Positions 55,734-64,000 of a stretch of 64,000 nt of DNA are shown piece by piece. This DNA is from JBJGXI01 sp045635475 (GTDB taxonomy: Bacteria; Bacillota; Bacilli; Bacillales; Amphibacillaceae), in assembly GCF_045635475.1 (NCBI RefSeq), contig NZ_JBJGXI010000001.1, forward strand, positions 124,001 through 188,000, in the 5' to 3' direction. Every line of letters starts with the position of its first letter. Position 1 is the stretch's first letter. Made by a program: the position numbers and the translations under genes. Below the pieces are notes generated by a model that saw nothing but the letters and a program-made list of their open reading frames with translations, ran no database searches and was not told where the DNA came from.

Positions 55734-58016
55734 TTAGTCGCCTTCCGTAGCTAATCCCATGATATATTCAGCTACCGCATTAATTTCTTCCTCTGTTAAT
55801 GTTCCTTCAAATGGTGGCATCGTGCCACCTCCATTTTTTATCTGATTGATTACTTTTTCTTTATCATTGATTATGTCGCTGTCAACTAAGCTTGGCCCAT
55901 TATGTCCACCTACACCTTCAGCGCCGTGGCATGCCAAGCAATTATTTTCATAAATAGTCTCTCCGGCACTTACTTCGTTCATTTGTTCTTTGTTTTCATC
56001 ATCACCTTTATTACCTTGATCACCATTGGTTTCTTCCTTGGTTGGAGGTGAATTAATGTCATCACTTGGAATGTCTTCTAAGGATTCATAGTTACCTTCT
56101 AAAGAAAAGGTATAAATTTTATCTCCGTGTTTTGTTCCAGCAAGCGTATTTCCAGCTGAAAAAATAGCTATATATTGTTTACCGTCAATTTCATATGTGA
56201 TTGGTGGTGCGTTTGCTCCTGCATCGGTTGTAAATTCCCATACTTGTTTCCCGTTCGTAGCGTTGTAAGCGATAATGCGACCATCATTATGGCCAACGAA
56301 TACCAAGTTACCTTTCGTTGTCAAGATGCCACTATACGCTAGAGAATCCCATTTTTTTTGCCAGACGATCTTATTGGTTTTGATATCAAGTGCCGTTACA
56401 GTACCTCGACTCGGAGAATCTTCAACAGGTTGCCATACACTACCAATATATTCCTTTCCTTCTTTAAACTTTTCGTCCTCATCTTCACCATAATGAGCAT
56501 AAGCGAAATAGTTGTCATTCCCTAACACATAGAAATATTCCGTGTTTGGATTATATGCAGATGGTGGCCAGTTCGCTCCACCCTGTGGTGAAGGCTTTAA
56601 CGTTACGGGTTCATCCCAAAATGGGTCAAATAATTTTCCGATTTTACCATTGAAATCTTCCGGTAAATCATTTTTTACATCTTCTTCAGTTACTTGTTGC
56701 GGGACAAATGCATCACCAATTGGATACGGCTGCGTAGGTGATGTTTTTTGATTTTCACTTTGTGGCACAGGTTTTTCTTCTATTCCTACTAAAGGCTCAC
56801 CATTCGTTCGATCCAATATATATACCCAGCCTGTTTTTCCGGCCTGGGCAATGCCTTTTCTCATCTTTCCATCCATTTCGACGTCAAATAACACGACTGG
56901 ATTGGCAGGATCCAAATCCCAAATATCATGATGTACTTCTTGAAAATGCCATTTATATTCCCCGGTATTTACATCTAATGCGAGGATAGAATTCGCATAT
57001 AAATTATCACCTTCTCTATTACTTCCGTCCAAGTCAGGAGAAGTATTTCCCGTTGCGAAATAGATAGTTCCTAATTCCGGATCTATAGCTGGCGTTTGCC
57101 ATATTGGTGCTCCGCCAGTTAGCCAGTTCCGACTGTCTTCCGGCCACGTTTCGGATCCTTCGTCACCTGGAGCTGGGAGTGTATTCATTCGCCAAATTTC
57201 TCTACCAATTTTCGCATCATAAGCTGTCAATCGGCCTCTAATGCCATATTCACCACCAGCTACACCGGTATATACTTTTCCATCATAATAAAGTGGGGCA
57301 CTTGTAATGGTATATCCTTTATCCCATTCGGCAACCTTAGTTTCCCATACTAATTCTCCGGTCTTTTGATCCAATGCAATGAGCCTTGCGTCTAATAGGC
57401 CAACAAAAACCATACCATCGCCTAAAGCAACACCGCGGCTTGTCCATCCGCAGCAGACAGTGTCTAATCCTTCCGCAAGTTTTGGTTTATACTCCCAAAT
57501 GAGCTCACCGGTCTTCGCATCGATAGCAGATACATTATGGGCACCAGTAATCATAAACATAACACCATCATATACCACTGGTGTAGCTTCACCGGAATAT
57601 TTAAATTCCAATCCAGATCCTAGGCTAGTTACCCATTCCGCTTTAAGGTCAGAAACATTGGAAGTATCAATCTGTTCTAACGGCGAATAACGGCTATTAT
57701 AAATATCGCCGCCATTGGTAATCCAATTGCCAGAAGGGGCTTCTGCCAGTTCTTCTGCCGAAAAGTCTGGAGCAACCTTTCCTTCATACTCGATATGCTG
57801 AATCGATGTATGTTCTTGATTCGTTTCGTCTACATTGGTTTGGTCTTCATTATCCGGATTTTCTGTTGTTTCTCCCTGTTTTTCACCGTTTTCATCTTCT
57901 GTTGGTGGCCGAGCAGTATCATTAGTATTGGGAATAATTACAAAAGCAACAACACTAACGATAATGACAACAACTATTCCGGAAAGTAATAACCATGCAG
58001 TTTTATTATTATTCAT
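55734..58016 (-). CDS. PQQ-dependent quinohemoprotein alcohol/sugar dehydrogenase with C-terminal cytochrome c
   Basis: A 760-residue protein. An N-terminal membrane anchor (about 7-29) is followed by an acidic linker and an eight-bladed PQQ propeller. Cys188-Cys189 form the vicinal cysteine pair of methanol/ethanol-type quinoproteins (VCCGWTSRG), and tryptophan-docking repeats such as GQVWEFTTDAGANAPP, GELVWET and GWVYILDRTNGEPL are visible. A disordered Glu/Asn/Gly linker leads to a cytochrome c domain with C693-L-A-C696-H697 and the axial Met in GGTMPPFEG. It should oxidise an alcohol or aldose outside the membrane and pass electrons to the respiratory chain. ATG at 58016 follows AAAGGAG. 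Confidence 0.88.
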   Translation of the reverse strand: MNNNKTAWLLLSGIVVVIIVSVVAFVIIPNTNDTARPPTEDENGEKQGETTENPDNEDQTNVDETNQEHTSIQHIEYEGKVAPDFSAEELAEAPSGNWITNGGDIYNSRYSPLEQIDTSNVSDLKAEWVTSLGSGLEFKYSGEATPVVYDGVMFMITGAHNVSAIDAKTGELIWEYKPKLAEGLDTVCCGWTSRGVALGDGMVFVGLLDARLIALDQKTGELVWETKVAEWDKGYTITSAPLYYDGKVYTGVAGGEYGIRGRLTAYDAKIGREIWRMNTLPAPGDEGSETWPEDSRNWLTGGAPIWQTPAIDPELGTIYFATGNTSPDLDGSNREGDNLYANSILALDVNTGEYKWHFQEVHHDIWDLDPANPVVLFDVEMDGKMRKGIAQAGKTGWVYILDRTNGEPLVGIEEKPVPQSENQKTSPTQPYPIGDAFVPQQVTEEDVKNDLPEDFNGKIGKLFDPFWDEPVTLKPSPQGGANWPPSAYNPNTEYFYVLGNDNYFAYAHYGEDEDEKFKEGKEYIGSVWQPVEDSPSRGTVTALDIKTNKIVWQKKWDSLAYSGILTTKGNLVFVGHNDGRIIAYNATNGKQVWEFTTDAGANAPPITYEIDGKQYIAIFSAGNTLAGTKHGDKIYTFSLEGNYESLEDIPSDDINSPPTKEETNGDQGNKGDDENKEQMNEVSAGETIYENNCLACHGAEGVGGHNGPSLVDSDIINDKEKVINQIKNGGGTMPPFEGTLTEEEINAVAEYIMGLATEGD

Positions 58017-58114
58017 ATAACTAAATGCTCCTTTCTTTTGTAGTAATGAAAATATTCTTTTGTAATTTGCCCGTATATTCATAATTTAGTCAGAGATGAG
58101 AGATGGGTGGGTGC

Positions 58115-58154
58115 CTGTCACTTCCCGAAGTTTGTCACAATGTGTCGTCTGAGG
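58115..58154. repeat. Second dispersed motif, copy 2
   Basis: CTGTCACTTCCCGAAGTTTG followed by TCACAATGTGTCGTCTGAGG repeats 46251-46294 with few changes. Confidence 0.75.
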
Positions 58155-58461
58155 GATTGGGTTATTAGAAGGAGCACTTCGGGTGTTTTTTTGTGAAGGA
58201 TGAGTGTGTATTCATTCATTTTTGTGGTGGATTGCTTTCCTTTCCAATATTGTTGTAATGGCATTGAGTAGTGGTGTGGAGATAAAATGTCTAAAGCGTC
58301 ATTTTGGATTATATTTGTTTAGCGGTTTTTGGATTTTTCACAAGTGGAAATTGTATTTTAATAGGTTACTTCAGTGTTAAATTATTATTTTGAAATTTTT
58401 ACACCTTTGGGAAAATGGTTTATCTTAAGTTTAAACACAAGAGTACGAGAGGTGTGTATTG

Positions 58462-58625
58462 ATGGTAACGGTGATATCTAGTATAGGGTTAAAGGGAATG
58501 GAAGGGTACCGAGTTCAAGTGGAAGTGGGTTAGTATCGTGCGTCCTCCAAGTAAAGGAATCAAAAGATCGCGTTATGGTTGCTTTATACGCAGCTGACAG
58601 TACTGTTCTAGATAAAGGATTGTAA
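58462..58625 (+). pseudogene. Remnant of a ComM/YifB-type Mg-chelatase-like ATPase
   Basis: ATG at 58462 starts TVISSIGLKGMEGYRVQVEV, the N-terminus of YifB/ComM, but a stop follows after 23 codons. A second frame then gives VKESKDRVMVALYAADSTVL and LDKGL to TAA 58623-58625, the next conserved block (VKES-RV-AAL). About 20 codons between them and all of the ATPase are gone. Confidence 0.8.
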
Positions 58626-58957
58626 TTAAGAAACGAAGCTGAAATTATAAAAAAAGATCAGATGAAAAATATGAATTAAAGCGACCTACTGAGAATAAGC
58701 ATCTAAGTTTTTGATGGTCAATTGGTGGGTTCTCTTTGCTGTGCTCGGTTGTATTATAAAAAAGGTAGAATTTATATACCAGTTTAGTATTAGTATAATT
58801 AAGTATAGAAGAAAAAATAAAAAAGATGACTCAGCCCTGCAATAACGGTAGCGGGGAAAGAAACATTATTTAAATTTAGTTACTGTGTAATTAATTATAT
58901 TATAACTTCTATAAATCATTGTCAACAGATACGACAACAAATATAACCTGGGGCATT

Positions 58958-59685
58958 ATGAATTATTTAATTTACTTTGATGAAAGCAATAAAATAGATC
59001 AATTCAATAAGGAATATTCATATTATGGTGCTTTTGGTGGTTTTGATACATCGTTAGCAAAATTAGTGAAAAAGGTGGGGCAAATATACAAAGAGAATAA
59101 TTCTGTGAGTGAGCTCCATTTTACCGAGTACAAAAGTGATAATAATGTAAAAAATTTTTTTCAAGTTCTACATTCAGTATTACAGGAGAACATTAGAATC
59201 AATATACTGATCGTTAATAATAAAGATGCACTTAGAGCTGCTGACAATATTGGTTTGTCCACTAAAGAATTAAGAAACTTATTTTATATTAAAATTCCTG
59301 AAAGGTTGTTTTATGGAATTACCAGGGATTTATTTTCCTACGTATCTAAAGAAGAGACAGTCAATGTTAAAATCAAGATTGATTGCAATGACGAGTATGA
59401 CAACTTGGATTTAAACAAAAAATTGATCGAACAAATGAATTCTCACTCAGCTTACCGTAATAAAAATTATAGAGTCAATAAAGTGATTTCACAGGATTCA
59501 TAGAAATCTATACCACTTCAAATCATTGATACGTTTATGGGCATTGTCGTATTTTTATTAGAAAAAGGACATATGGAAGAATCAATTGTAGCTAGAGTAA
59601 AAGCGGATCTAATTTACAGGCTACTCTCGGAGCAAGATAACATTTTTCGTTTTCAAGAAAAAATTCGATTGTTTAAATGGACTGT
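58958..59685 (+). pseudogene. DUF3800 protein, broken by an in-frame stop and truncated by a repeat
   Basis: ATG at 58958 begins MNYLIYFDESNK, with the DES motif that opens DUF3800, a predicted RNase H-like fold family often found with defence or mobile elements. After 181 codons TAG at 59501-59503 interrupts the frame. The same frame then continues KSIPLQIIDTFMGIVVF and VKADLIYRLLSEQDNIFRFQ, the expected C-terminal half (SIPLQ-AD/ID is conserved). At 59686 the dispersed repeat cuts off the end. It is non-functional unless the N-terminal part works alone. The start has only a weak GGGG upstream. Confidence 0.75.
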
Positions 59686-59787
59686 GGAACAGGGGGTCAT
59701 GTGGAACAGGGGGTCAGGTTTACTGTTCCGGTCTCTGAAAATAAAACATGAGTTCCTACTGGGACGATAAACCTGACCCCGCGTTCC
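59686..59787. repeat. Dispersed REP/MITE-like element, copy I
   Basis: A short extra left end (GGAACAGGGGGTCATGT, 59686-59702) is followed by a full copy (59703-59787) from GGAACAGGGGGTCAGGTTTA to AAACCTGACCCCGCGTTCC. It lies exactly where the DUF3800 frame is lost. Confidence 0.88.
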
Positions 59788-59797
59788 CCTCTAAAAA

Positions 59798-59811
59798 TTA
59801 AAGCGTTTTCT
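59798..59811 (+). promoter_or_regulatory. cre-like site upstream of the cadherin-repeat surface protein
   Basis: TTAAAGCGTTTTCT matches 12 of 14 positions of the CcpA consensus, 110 bases upstream of the gene start. Confidence 0.4.
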
Positions 59812-59920
59812 ATTGTAATAGTACGGTAGAAACAATAAAATAAGAAAGATATGTGGTGCAGGGGGTTTAGCTTGGACAAGGCGGCTGTGCCCGCGAAAAA
59901 TTGGATGGGGGAATAATAAT

Positions 59921-62900
59921 TTGGTGAAAAAAATTGGTTCTTTATGTTTAGTGTTTCTGGTATTGTTTACTACCGTTTTTACGAGTCCAGGAATGATACC
60001 GGTAAAAGCTGCGAGTACGACAAAAATCGTATACGTGGGAGAAGAGGTATCCTTATCTGCTAATGATTTAGGACAAGAAAGTTATAATTATGTCTATTTT
60101 GAATCCGTACCGAGTGGTTCGCAGCTTGGGATTGGTTCTGCTAGCAATTCGATTCAACCAGGCTTTAGTTATAATAAATCTAACCACGTAGACACAGGAG
60201 ATATTAAATTTAGAGCGAACAGTGTCGGTACATACACATTCAACGTACGGTGGGAAAAATATCAAGGACTAATCGGCGAATTAAGAGATCCTCATACCGA
60301 TATTTTCACGATTACGATTAAAGTAGTCGAACGGGCAAAGGATGCGCACTTGAAAAGCTTAGCGTTAAGCGATGTGAGCCTTCAACCATCGTTCCATCCG
60401 GATACGACGAATTATACGGCTGATGTGAAAAGTATGGTAACAGGAATGGGTATTACACCTGTACTCAACAATGCCAATGCCACAGTGACGGTGAATGGAA
60501 GCAGTGTAGCAAGTGGTGATGTGCACCCATTAGCTTTGTCACCTGGTGCGAATACGATACATATTTTTGTAACAGCCGAAGATAAGATTACAACAAGATC
60601 ATATAGCTTGGAAGTCTATCGAAATCGTAAACCAACGCTAACTGAGGCAACTTTCACAGTGGAAGAAAATGCAGCGAACGGCACGGAAGTAGGCACCGTG
60701 AATGGAAATGATGCAGACAGTAGAGATACCCTAGCCTACAGCATTACTTCAGGAAATAATGACGGTATTTTTGCGATTGATGATAGTGGAAAAATTACAG
60801 TGGCGAATCACAATATATTAGACTACGAGAGCACCAATCGTTACACCTTAACGGTAAAAGTGGATGATGGACTAGAGACAGCCAGTACAGCGGTAACAGT
60901 GAATGTACAAAACCTCAATGATAATACTCCAGTGCCAAAAGGCTTTACTACAACAATTGACGAAAACACAACAAATGGAACAGTGGTCGGAACTGTCAGT
61001 GCCACAGATGTTGATGACGATACTCGTTTTACATATCAAATCACCGATGGGAACACAACCAACGCCTTCGCGATCAATGAAACTACCGGCGAAATAACGG
61101 TAGCGGATGAAACACAACTAGATTACGAGGCAGTAATGGCCTTCACCTTAACGGTAAGAGTAAGCGATGGATTGCTTCATCAAACTGATACGGCAACGAT
61201 TAACATTCAAAACGTAAATGATAACGAACCAGAAATGCAAGATTACACGTTCAACATAAATGAAAATGTAGCAAACGGCACCGAAGTAGGTACCGTGAGC
61301 GGAAGTGATGTTGACGGAGATCCACTATCTTACAGCATTACCGCAGGAAATGAGGACGGAATTTTTGCCATTGACAGCAGTTCTGGAAAAGTGACGGTAG
61401 CGGATGGAAGCGAGCTAGACTACGAAGATACAAAAAGTTATACGTTAACGTTGGCTGCTGATGATGGAAATCACACGGGTAGTGCAACTGTAACCATGAA
61501 TGTGCAAAATCTTAATGATAATGCCCCAGTGCCTACTGGCATAACGGCAACGATTGATGAAAATACAGCAAATGGGACGATCGTTGGGATTGTCCGTGCA
61601 GCGGACGCCGATGCGGGAAGTAGTTTTACTTATGAAATGACGAATGGAAATGGCAGTGGTGCCTTCGCGATTAACGAAGCTACCGGCGAAGTAACAGTAG
61701 CGGATGAAACACAACTAGATTACGAGGTGGTAAAGGCATTCGCGTTTACAATCCAAGTAAGTGACGGCGTGCACAGCGAAACGACAACGGTAACGATTGA
61801 TCTAAACAACGTGAATGACAACCAACCAACGATGGGAGATTACACGTTCCAAGTGGATGAAAATGTAGCAAATGGCACCGAGCTAGGCGTAGTGCATGGA
61901 AGTGATGCCGACGGGGATCCGTTAACCTATTCGATTACCGCTGGGAATGATGACGGGATTTTCACGCTTGACGGCAGTAGTGGAGAAATCACTGTTACTA
62001 ATGGTAGTCTTCTAGATTATGAGGACGCCAAGCAATACACCTTAACGGTAACTGCGGATGACGGGAAACACACCACAAGTGCAACGGTAACATTGAATGT
62101 GCAAAACGTGAACGACACTGCTCCAGTTCCAAGTGGCTTTGACGCAACGATAGAGGAGAACACGGCAAATGGAACGGTAGTCGGAACAGTAAGTGCAACA
62201 GATGCCGATGGTGATACTAGTCTCCTGTATAGAATCACCGACGCAAACACAGCCTTTGCGATTAACGAATCTACTGGCGAAGTAACGGTTGTAGATGAAA
62301 CAAAACTAGATTATGAGACCGTGCAGGATTTCCAGTTAACGGTCGAAGTAAGCGACGGCGTGCACCTATCTACTACAAGCGTAACAATTGCGCTAAACAA
62401 CATGAACGACAACGCACCGGAAATGGAGGATTTTAGCTTCATTTTGGATGAACAAGCAGCGGACGGCACCGAAGTTGGTGTAGTGAGCGGAAGTGACGTG
62501 GACGGAGATCCCTTAACCTACAGTATTACCACGGGAAATGCGGATGGAATCTTTGCCATCGACAGCAGCACGGGGCAAATCAGCCTTGTTGATGCTTCTT
62601 TGTTGGATGCGAAGACGAAACCAATTCATGCGTTAAGCACTACCGTAAGTGACGGCATTCACCATATTACCCGTGAAACGAGCATTAGCCTATTATCGGG
62701 TGACGCAACACTTAAGAATCTGAGCCTGAATCATGGAAGTTTACATCCAGCTTTTGACCCACATGTTCAAGCATACACGGTGACTGTCGGACATCAAATC
62801 GATCAAATCACGGTTATTCCGACAGCGAGTGAAGCAAATGCGACCATGTTTGTAAATGGAAAAGCGGTTGACAGCGGGCTGGAAAGCAGCAATATACCGT

Positions 62901-63685
62901 TAAATGCTGGGGAAAACGAAATCGTGATTGAGGTAGTTGCGCAAAATACTAGTATGAAAATGTACACAGTAATGGTGCAAAGGTTGCAATCGATTGTAAC
63001 TACTTCCCCAATCCTCGAGGGCACAACAGGAACCGTCACTGATGAAGATGTTGGCCATATCGACGATGACGGTACGTTGGTAATAGATTTGAAAGAAAAT
63101 GATGAGATCGAACGGATCATCCTTACTGATGAACAGCGTACCCTTTTACATGAGAGAAATGCGACCGTAAAAATCATTAAAAAAGGTGTAGAAATAACGA
63201 TTCCAATAGCCAATTTCAAGGGAATCGGTATGCTCGAGGTTTTCATCAAAAGATTAGATAAAGATATAGAAAAAATTCCTGCTTCCCAATTAGCTATTAG
63301 TGACATCTATGATGTTACCGTCCTATTAGATGGGAAAATGATTAGTCAGTTTGATCATGAAATAGAATTGGCATTTCCAATTGACCAACAAAAATATCCG
63401 AACCCTGAAACGATGAATGTGTACTACTGGGATGAAGATAGTCAAGCATGGCAAGCTGTTCGTGGGACGTATGAAGACGGAATGGTAAAGGCATATACGA
63501 AACACTTCACTACCTTCGCAGTCTTCTATCCAAAAGATCTGGAAAAGGATGGGTCAGATGCTAATGAAGACGAGCTTCCTGATACATCTACGAGTATGTT
63601 TACCTGGATGCTTATCGGATTGATTTTGCTGGTGAGTGGTGTAGTGGGATTCATTTTTCGGAAGGAACATGATTTGAGATTTTGA
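59921..63685 (+). CDS. Wall-anchored surface protein with seven cadherin repeats
   Basis: A 1254-residue exported protein. A signal peptide (about 1-30) is followed by a beta-rich N-terminal domain (to about 138), a cadherin-like beta-sandwich (about 141-238), seven true cadherin repeats (about 240-927), a second cadherin-like sandwich (927-1023), the pre-anchor domain (about 1037-1203) and the sorting signal LPDTS at 1219 with a membrane helix and RKEHDLRF. Each repeat has the calcium-binding ENVANGT, DADGDPL, LDYE and VNDNAP elements. Calcium-stabilised rods of this sort usually mediate adhesion or polysaccharide binding; no catalytic domain is visible. TTG at 59921 follows GGGGGAA; GTG at 59924 is an alternative start. 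Confidence 0.85.
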   Translation: MVKKIGSLCLVFLVLFTTVFTSPGMIPVKAASTTKIVYVGEEVSLSANDLGQESYNYVYFESVPSGSQLGIGSASNSIQPGFSYNKSNHVDTGDIKFRANSVGTYTFNVRWEKYQGLIGELRDPHTDIFTITIKVVERAKDAHLKSLALSDVSLQPSFHPDTTNYTADVKSMVTGMGITPVLNNANATVTVNGSSVASGDVHPLALSPGANTIHIFVTAEDKITTRSYSLEVYRNRKPTLTEATFTVEENAANGTEVGTVNGNDADSRDTLAYSITSGNNDGIFAIDDSGKITVANHNILDYESTNRYTLTVKVDDGLETASTAVTVNVQNLNDNTPVPKGFTTTIDENTTNGTVVGTVSATDVDDDTRFTYQITDGNTTNAFAINETTGEITVADETQLDYEAVMAFTLTVRVSDGLLHQTDTATINIQNVNDNEPEMQDYTFNINENVANGTEVGTVSGSDVDGDPLSYSITAGNEDGIFAIDSSSGKVTVADGSELDYEDTKSYTLTLAADDGNHTGSATVTMNVQNLNDNAPVPTGITATIDENTANGTIVGIVRAADADAGSSFTYEMTNGNGSGAFAINEATGEVTVADETQLDYEVVKAFAFTIQVSDGVHSETTTVTIDLNNVNDNQPTMGDYTFQVDENVANGTELGVVHGSDADGDPLTYSITAGNDDGIFTLDGSSGEITVTNGSLLDYEDAKQYTLTVTADDGKHTTSATVTLNVQNVNDTAPVPSGFDATIEENTANGTVVGTVSATDADGDTSLLYRITDANTAFAINESTGEVTVVDETKLDYETVQDFQLTVEVSDGVHLSTTSVTIALNNMNDNAPEMEDFSFILDEQAADGTEVGVVSGSDVDGDPLTYSITTGNADGIFAIDSSTGQISLVDASLLDAKTKPIHALSTTVSDGIHHITRETSISLLSGDATLKNLSLNHGSLHPAFDPHVQAYTVTVGHQIDQITVIPTASEANATMFVNGKAVDSGLESSNIPLNAGENEIVIEVVAQNTSMKMYTVMVQRLQSIVTTSPILEGTTGTVTDEDVGHIDDDGTLVIDLKENDEIERIILTDEQRTLLHERNATVKIIKKGVEITIPIANFKGIGMLEVFIKRLDKDIEKIPASQLAISDIYDVTVLLDGKMISQFDHEIELAFPIDQQKYPNPETMNVYYWDEDSQAWQAVRGTYEDGMVKAYTKHFTTFAVFYPKDLEKDGSDANEDELPDTSTSMFTWMLIGLILLVSGVVGFIFRKEHDLRF

Positions 63686-63731
63686 CCGGAAGCGGCAATC
63701 TTTAAGTTGAAGTATAAGGGGTACGGACTAA

Positions 63732-63765
63732 TGTCACTTCCCGAGTTTTGTCATAATGTTTCGGT
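63732..63765. repeat. Second dispersed motif, copy 3 (diverged)
   Basis: TGTCACTTCCCGAGTTTTGT followed by CATAATGTTTCGG resembles 46251-46294 and 58115-58154. Confidence 0.6.
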
Positions 63766-63850
63766 TTGATCCTGTGTATGAGGAGGTTAGTATCATTTCC
63801 CCCCGGAAGTGGACAGTTGTGTAGTTTATACTGTGAGGATATATAATTCT

Positions 63851-63877
63851 AAGCGCAGGTATTTCTGCGCTTTTTTT
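63851..63877 (+). terminator. Rho-independent terminator
   Basis: AAGCGCAG and CTGCGCTT form an eight-base stem with a six-base loop, followed by a T-run. It probably ends transcription from the surface-protein gene. Confidence 0.88.
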
Positions 63878-64000
63878 ATTTTGTTTATTACAGCATAATA
63901 AATTTGAGGTGAGATGATAAAGTTATCAGAAAGTTCAATTTAAAGAAAGGGTTTACAAATTGCTAATAATATGTTTTCATAATATTAAAGATATTATCCA

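Larger units (their letters stand above)
58017..58957. other. Intergenic region with repeat and ComM remnant
   Basis: Apart from the short repeat at 58115-58154 and the ComM/YifB scrap at 58462-58625 nothing coding is recognised. 58626-58957 is AT-rich, with no clear promoter for the DUF3800 remnant. Confidence 0.5.
63686..64000. other. Window end: terminator, short repeat and non-coding sequence
   Basis: After the surface-protein gene there are a copy of the second dispersed motif and a strong terminator. From 63890 to the end no gene is recognised; a TTTACA at about 63953 could belong to a promoter reading out of the window. Confidence 0.5.

Noticed and set aside
62803..63306. Minus-strand frame of 167 codons
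   Set aside because: It is antisense to the cadherin-repeat protein, Ser/Ile-rich and without a ribosome binding site.

Overview
The window comes from a low-GC, Gram-positive, spore-former-type bacterium, most likely a halophilic or soil Bacillaceae close to Gracilibacillus, Oceanobacillus or Virgibacillus. The evidence is AT-rich sequence, strong AGGAGG ribosome binding sites, frequent TTG and GTG starts, CcpA cre-like sites, lipoproteins, and surface proteins with sorting signals. Genus is inference only. No rRNA, tRNA, CRISPR array or intact transposase gene was seen.

The theme is carbohydrate scavenging by a genome that gains and loses such genes quickly. Layout: (1) 1-4819, a cytoplasmic sugar-oxidation cluster (TIM-barrel isomerase tail, gluconate-2-dehydrogenase subunit 3, GMC flavoenzyme, Gfo/Idh oxidoreductase) mixed with fragments of lost paralogues and a decayed surface protein. 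(2) 4949-12817, minus strand: a sugar ABC importer without its own ATPase, a YesL protein, a YhhX-type oxidoreductase and a membrane-bound AraC-type regulator. (3) 12974-13478, remnants of an AraC regulator and of rhamnulose-1-phosphate aldolase. (4) 13752-17555, a cell-wall-anchored GLUG/InlB-repeat protein, then a PIN-type toxin-antitoxin-like pair. (5) 19603-26624, a GNAT / M20 hydrolase / RpiR / dipeptidase / enolase-superfamily racemase / serine hydrolase cluster that fits the N-succinyl route converting D- to L-amino acids. (6) 28229-34669, a 2146-residue wall-anchored enzyme joining a GH30 and a GH43 domain, then a VanY-type carboxypeptidase. (7) 37076-46176, a DeoR-regulated block with PfkB kinase, class II aldolase, a tripartite tricarboxylate transporter, an aldehyde dehydrogenase and a tartrate/D-malate-type dehydrogenase. 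(8) 46471-48439, a MarR/MFS pair and a sulfatase remnant. (9) 49058-53860, a wall-anchored GH127 beta-L-arabinofuranosidase. (10) 54124-58016, two PQQ-type dehydrogenases, one with a cytochrome c domain. (11) 58462-63685, ComM/YifB and DUF3800 remnants and a wall-anchored cadherin-repeat protein.

The most interesting system is the set of surface enzymes. GH30 (beta-1,6-galactanase-like), GH43 (exo-beta-1,3-galactanase-like) and GH127 (beta-L-arabinofuranosidase) would together strip arabinogalactan, and all are predicted to be fixed to the wall through LPXT[A/S] signals of the class D sortase type. The intracellular oxidoreductases, the ABC importer and the phospho-sugar aldolase pathway could receive the products, although that link is inference.

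The window is littered with short repeats: at least nine copies of a roughly 85-bp element with terminal inverted repeats, three or four copies of a second short motif, and two or three larger GC-rich elements. Several sit exactly where genes are broken. More than nine gene remnants were recognised.
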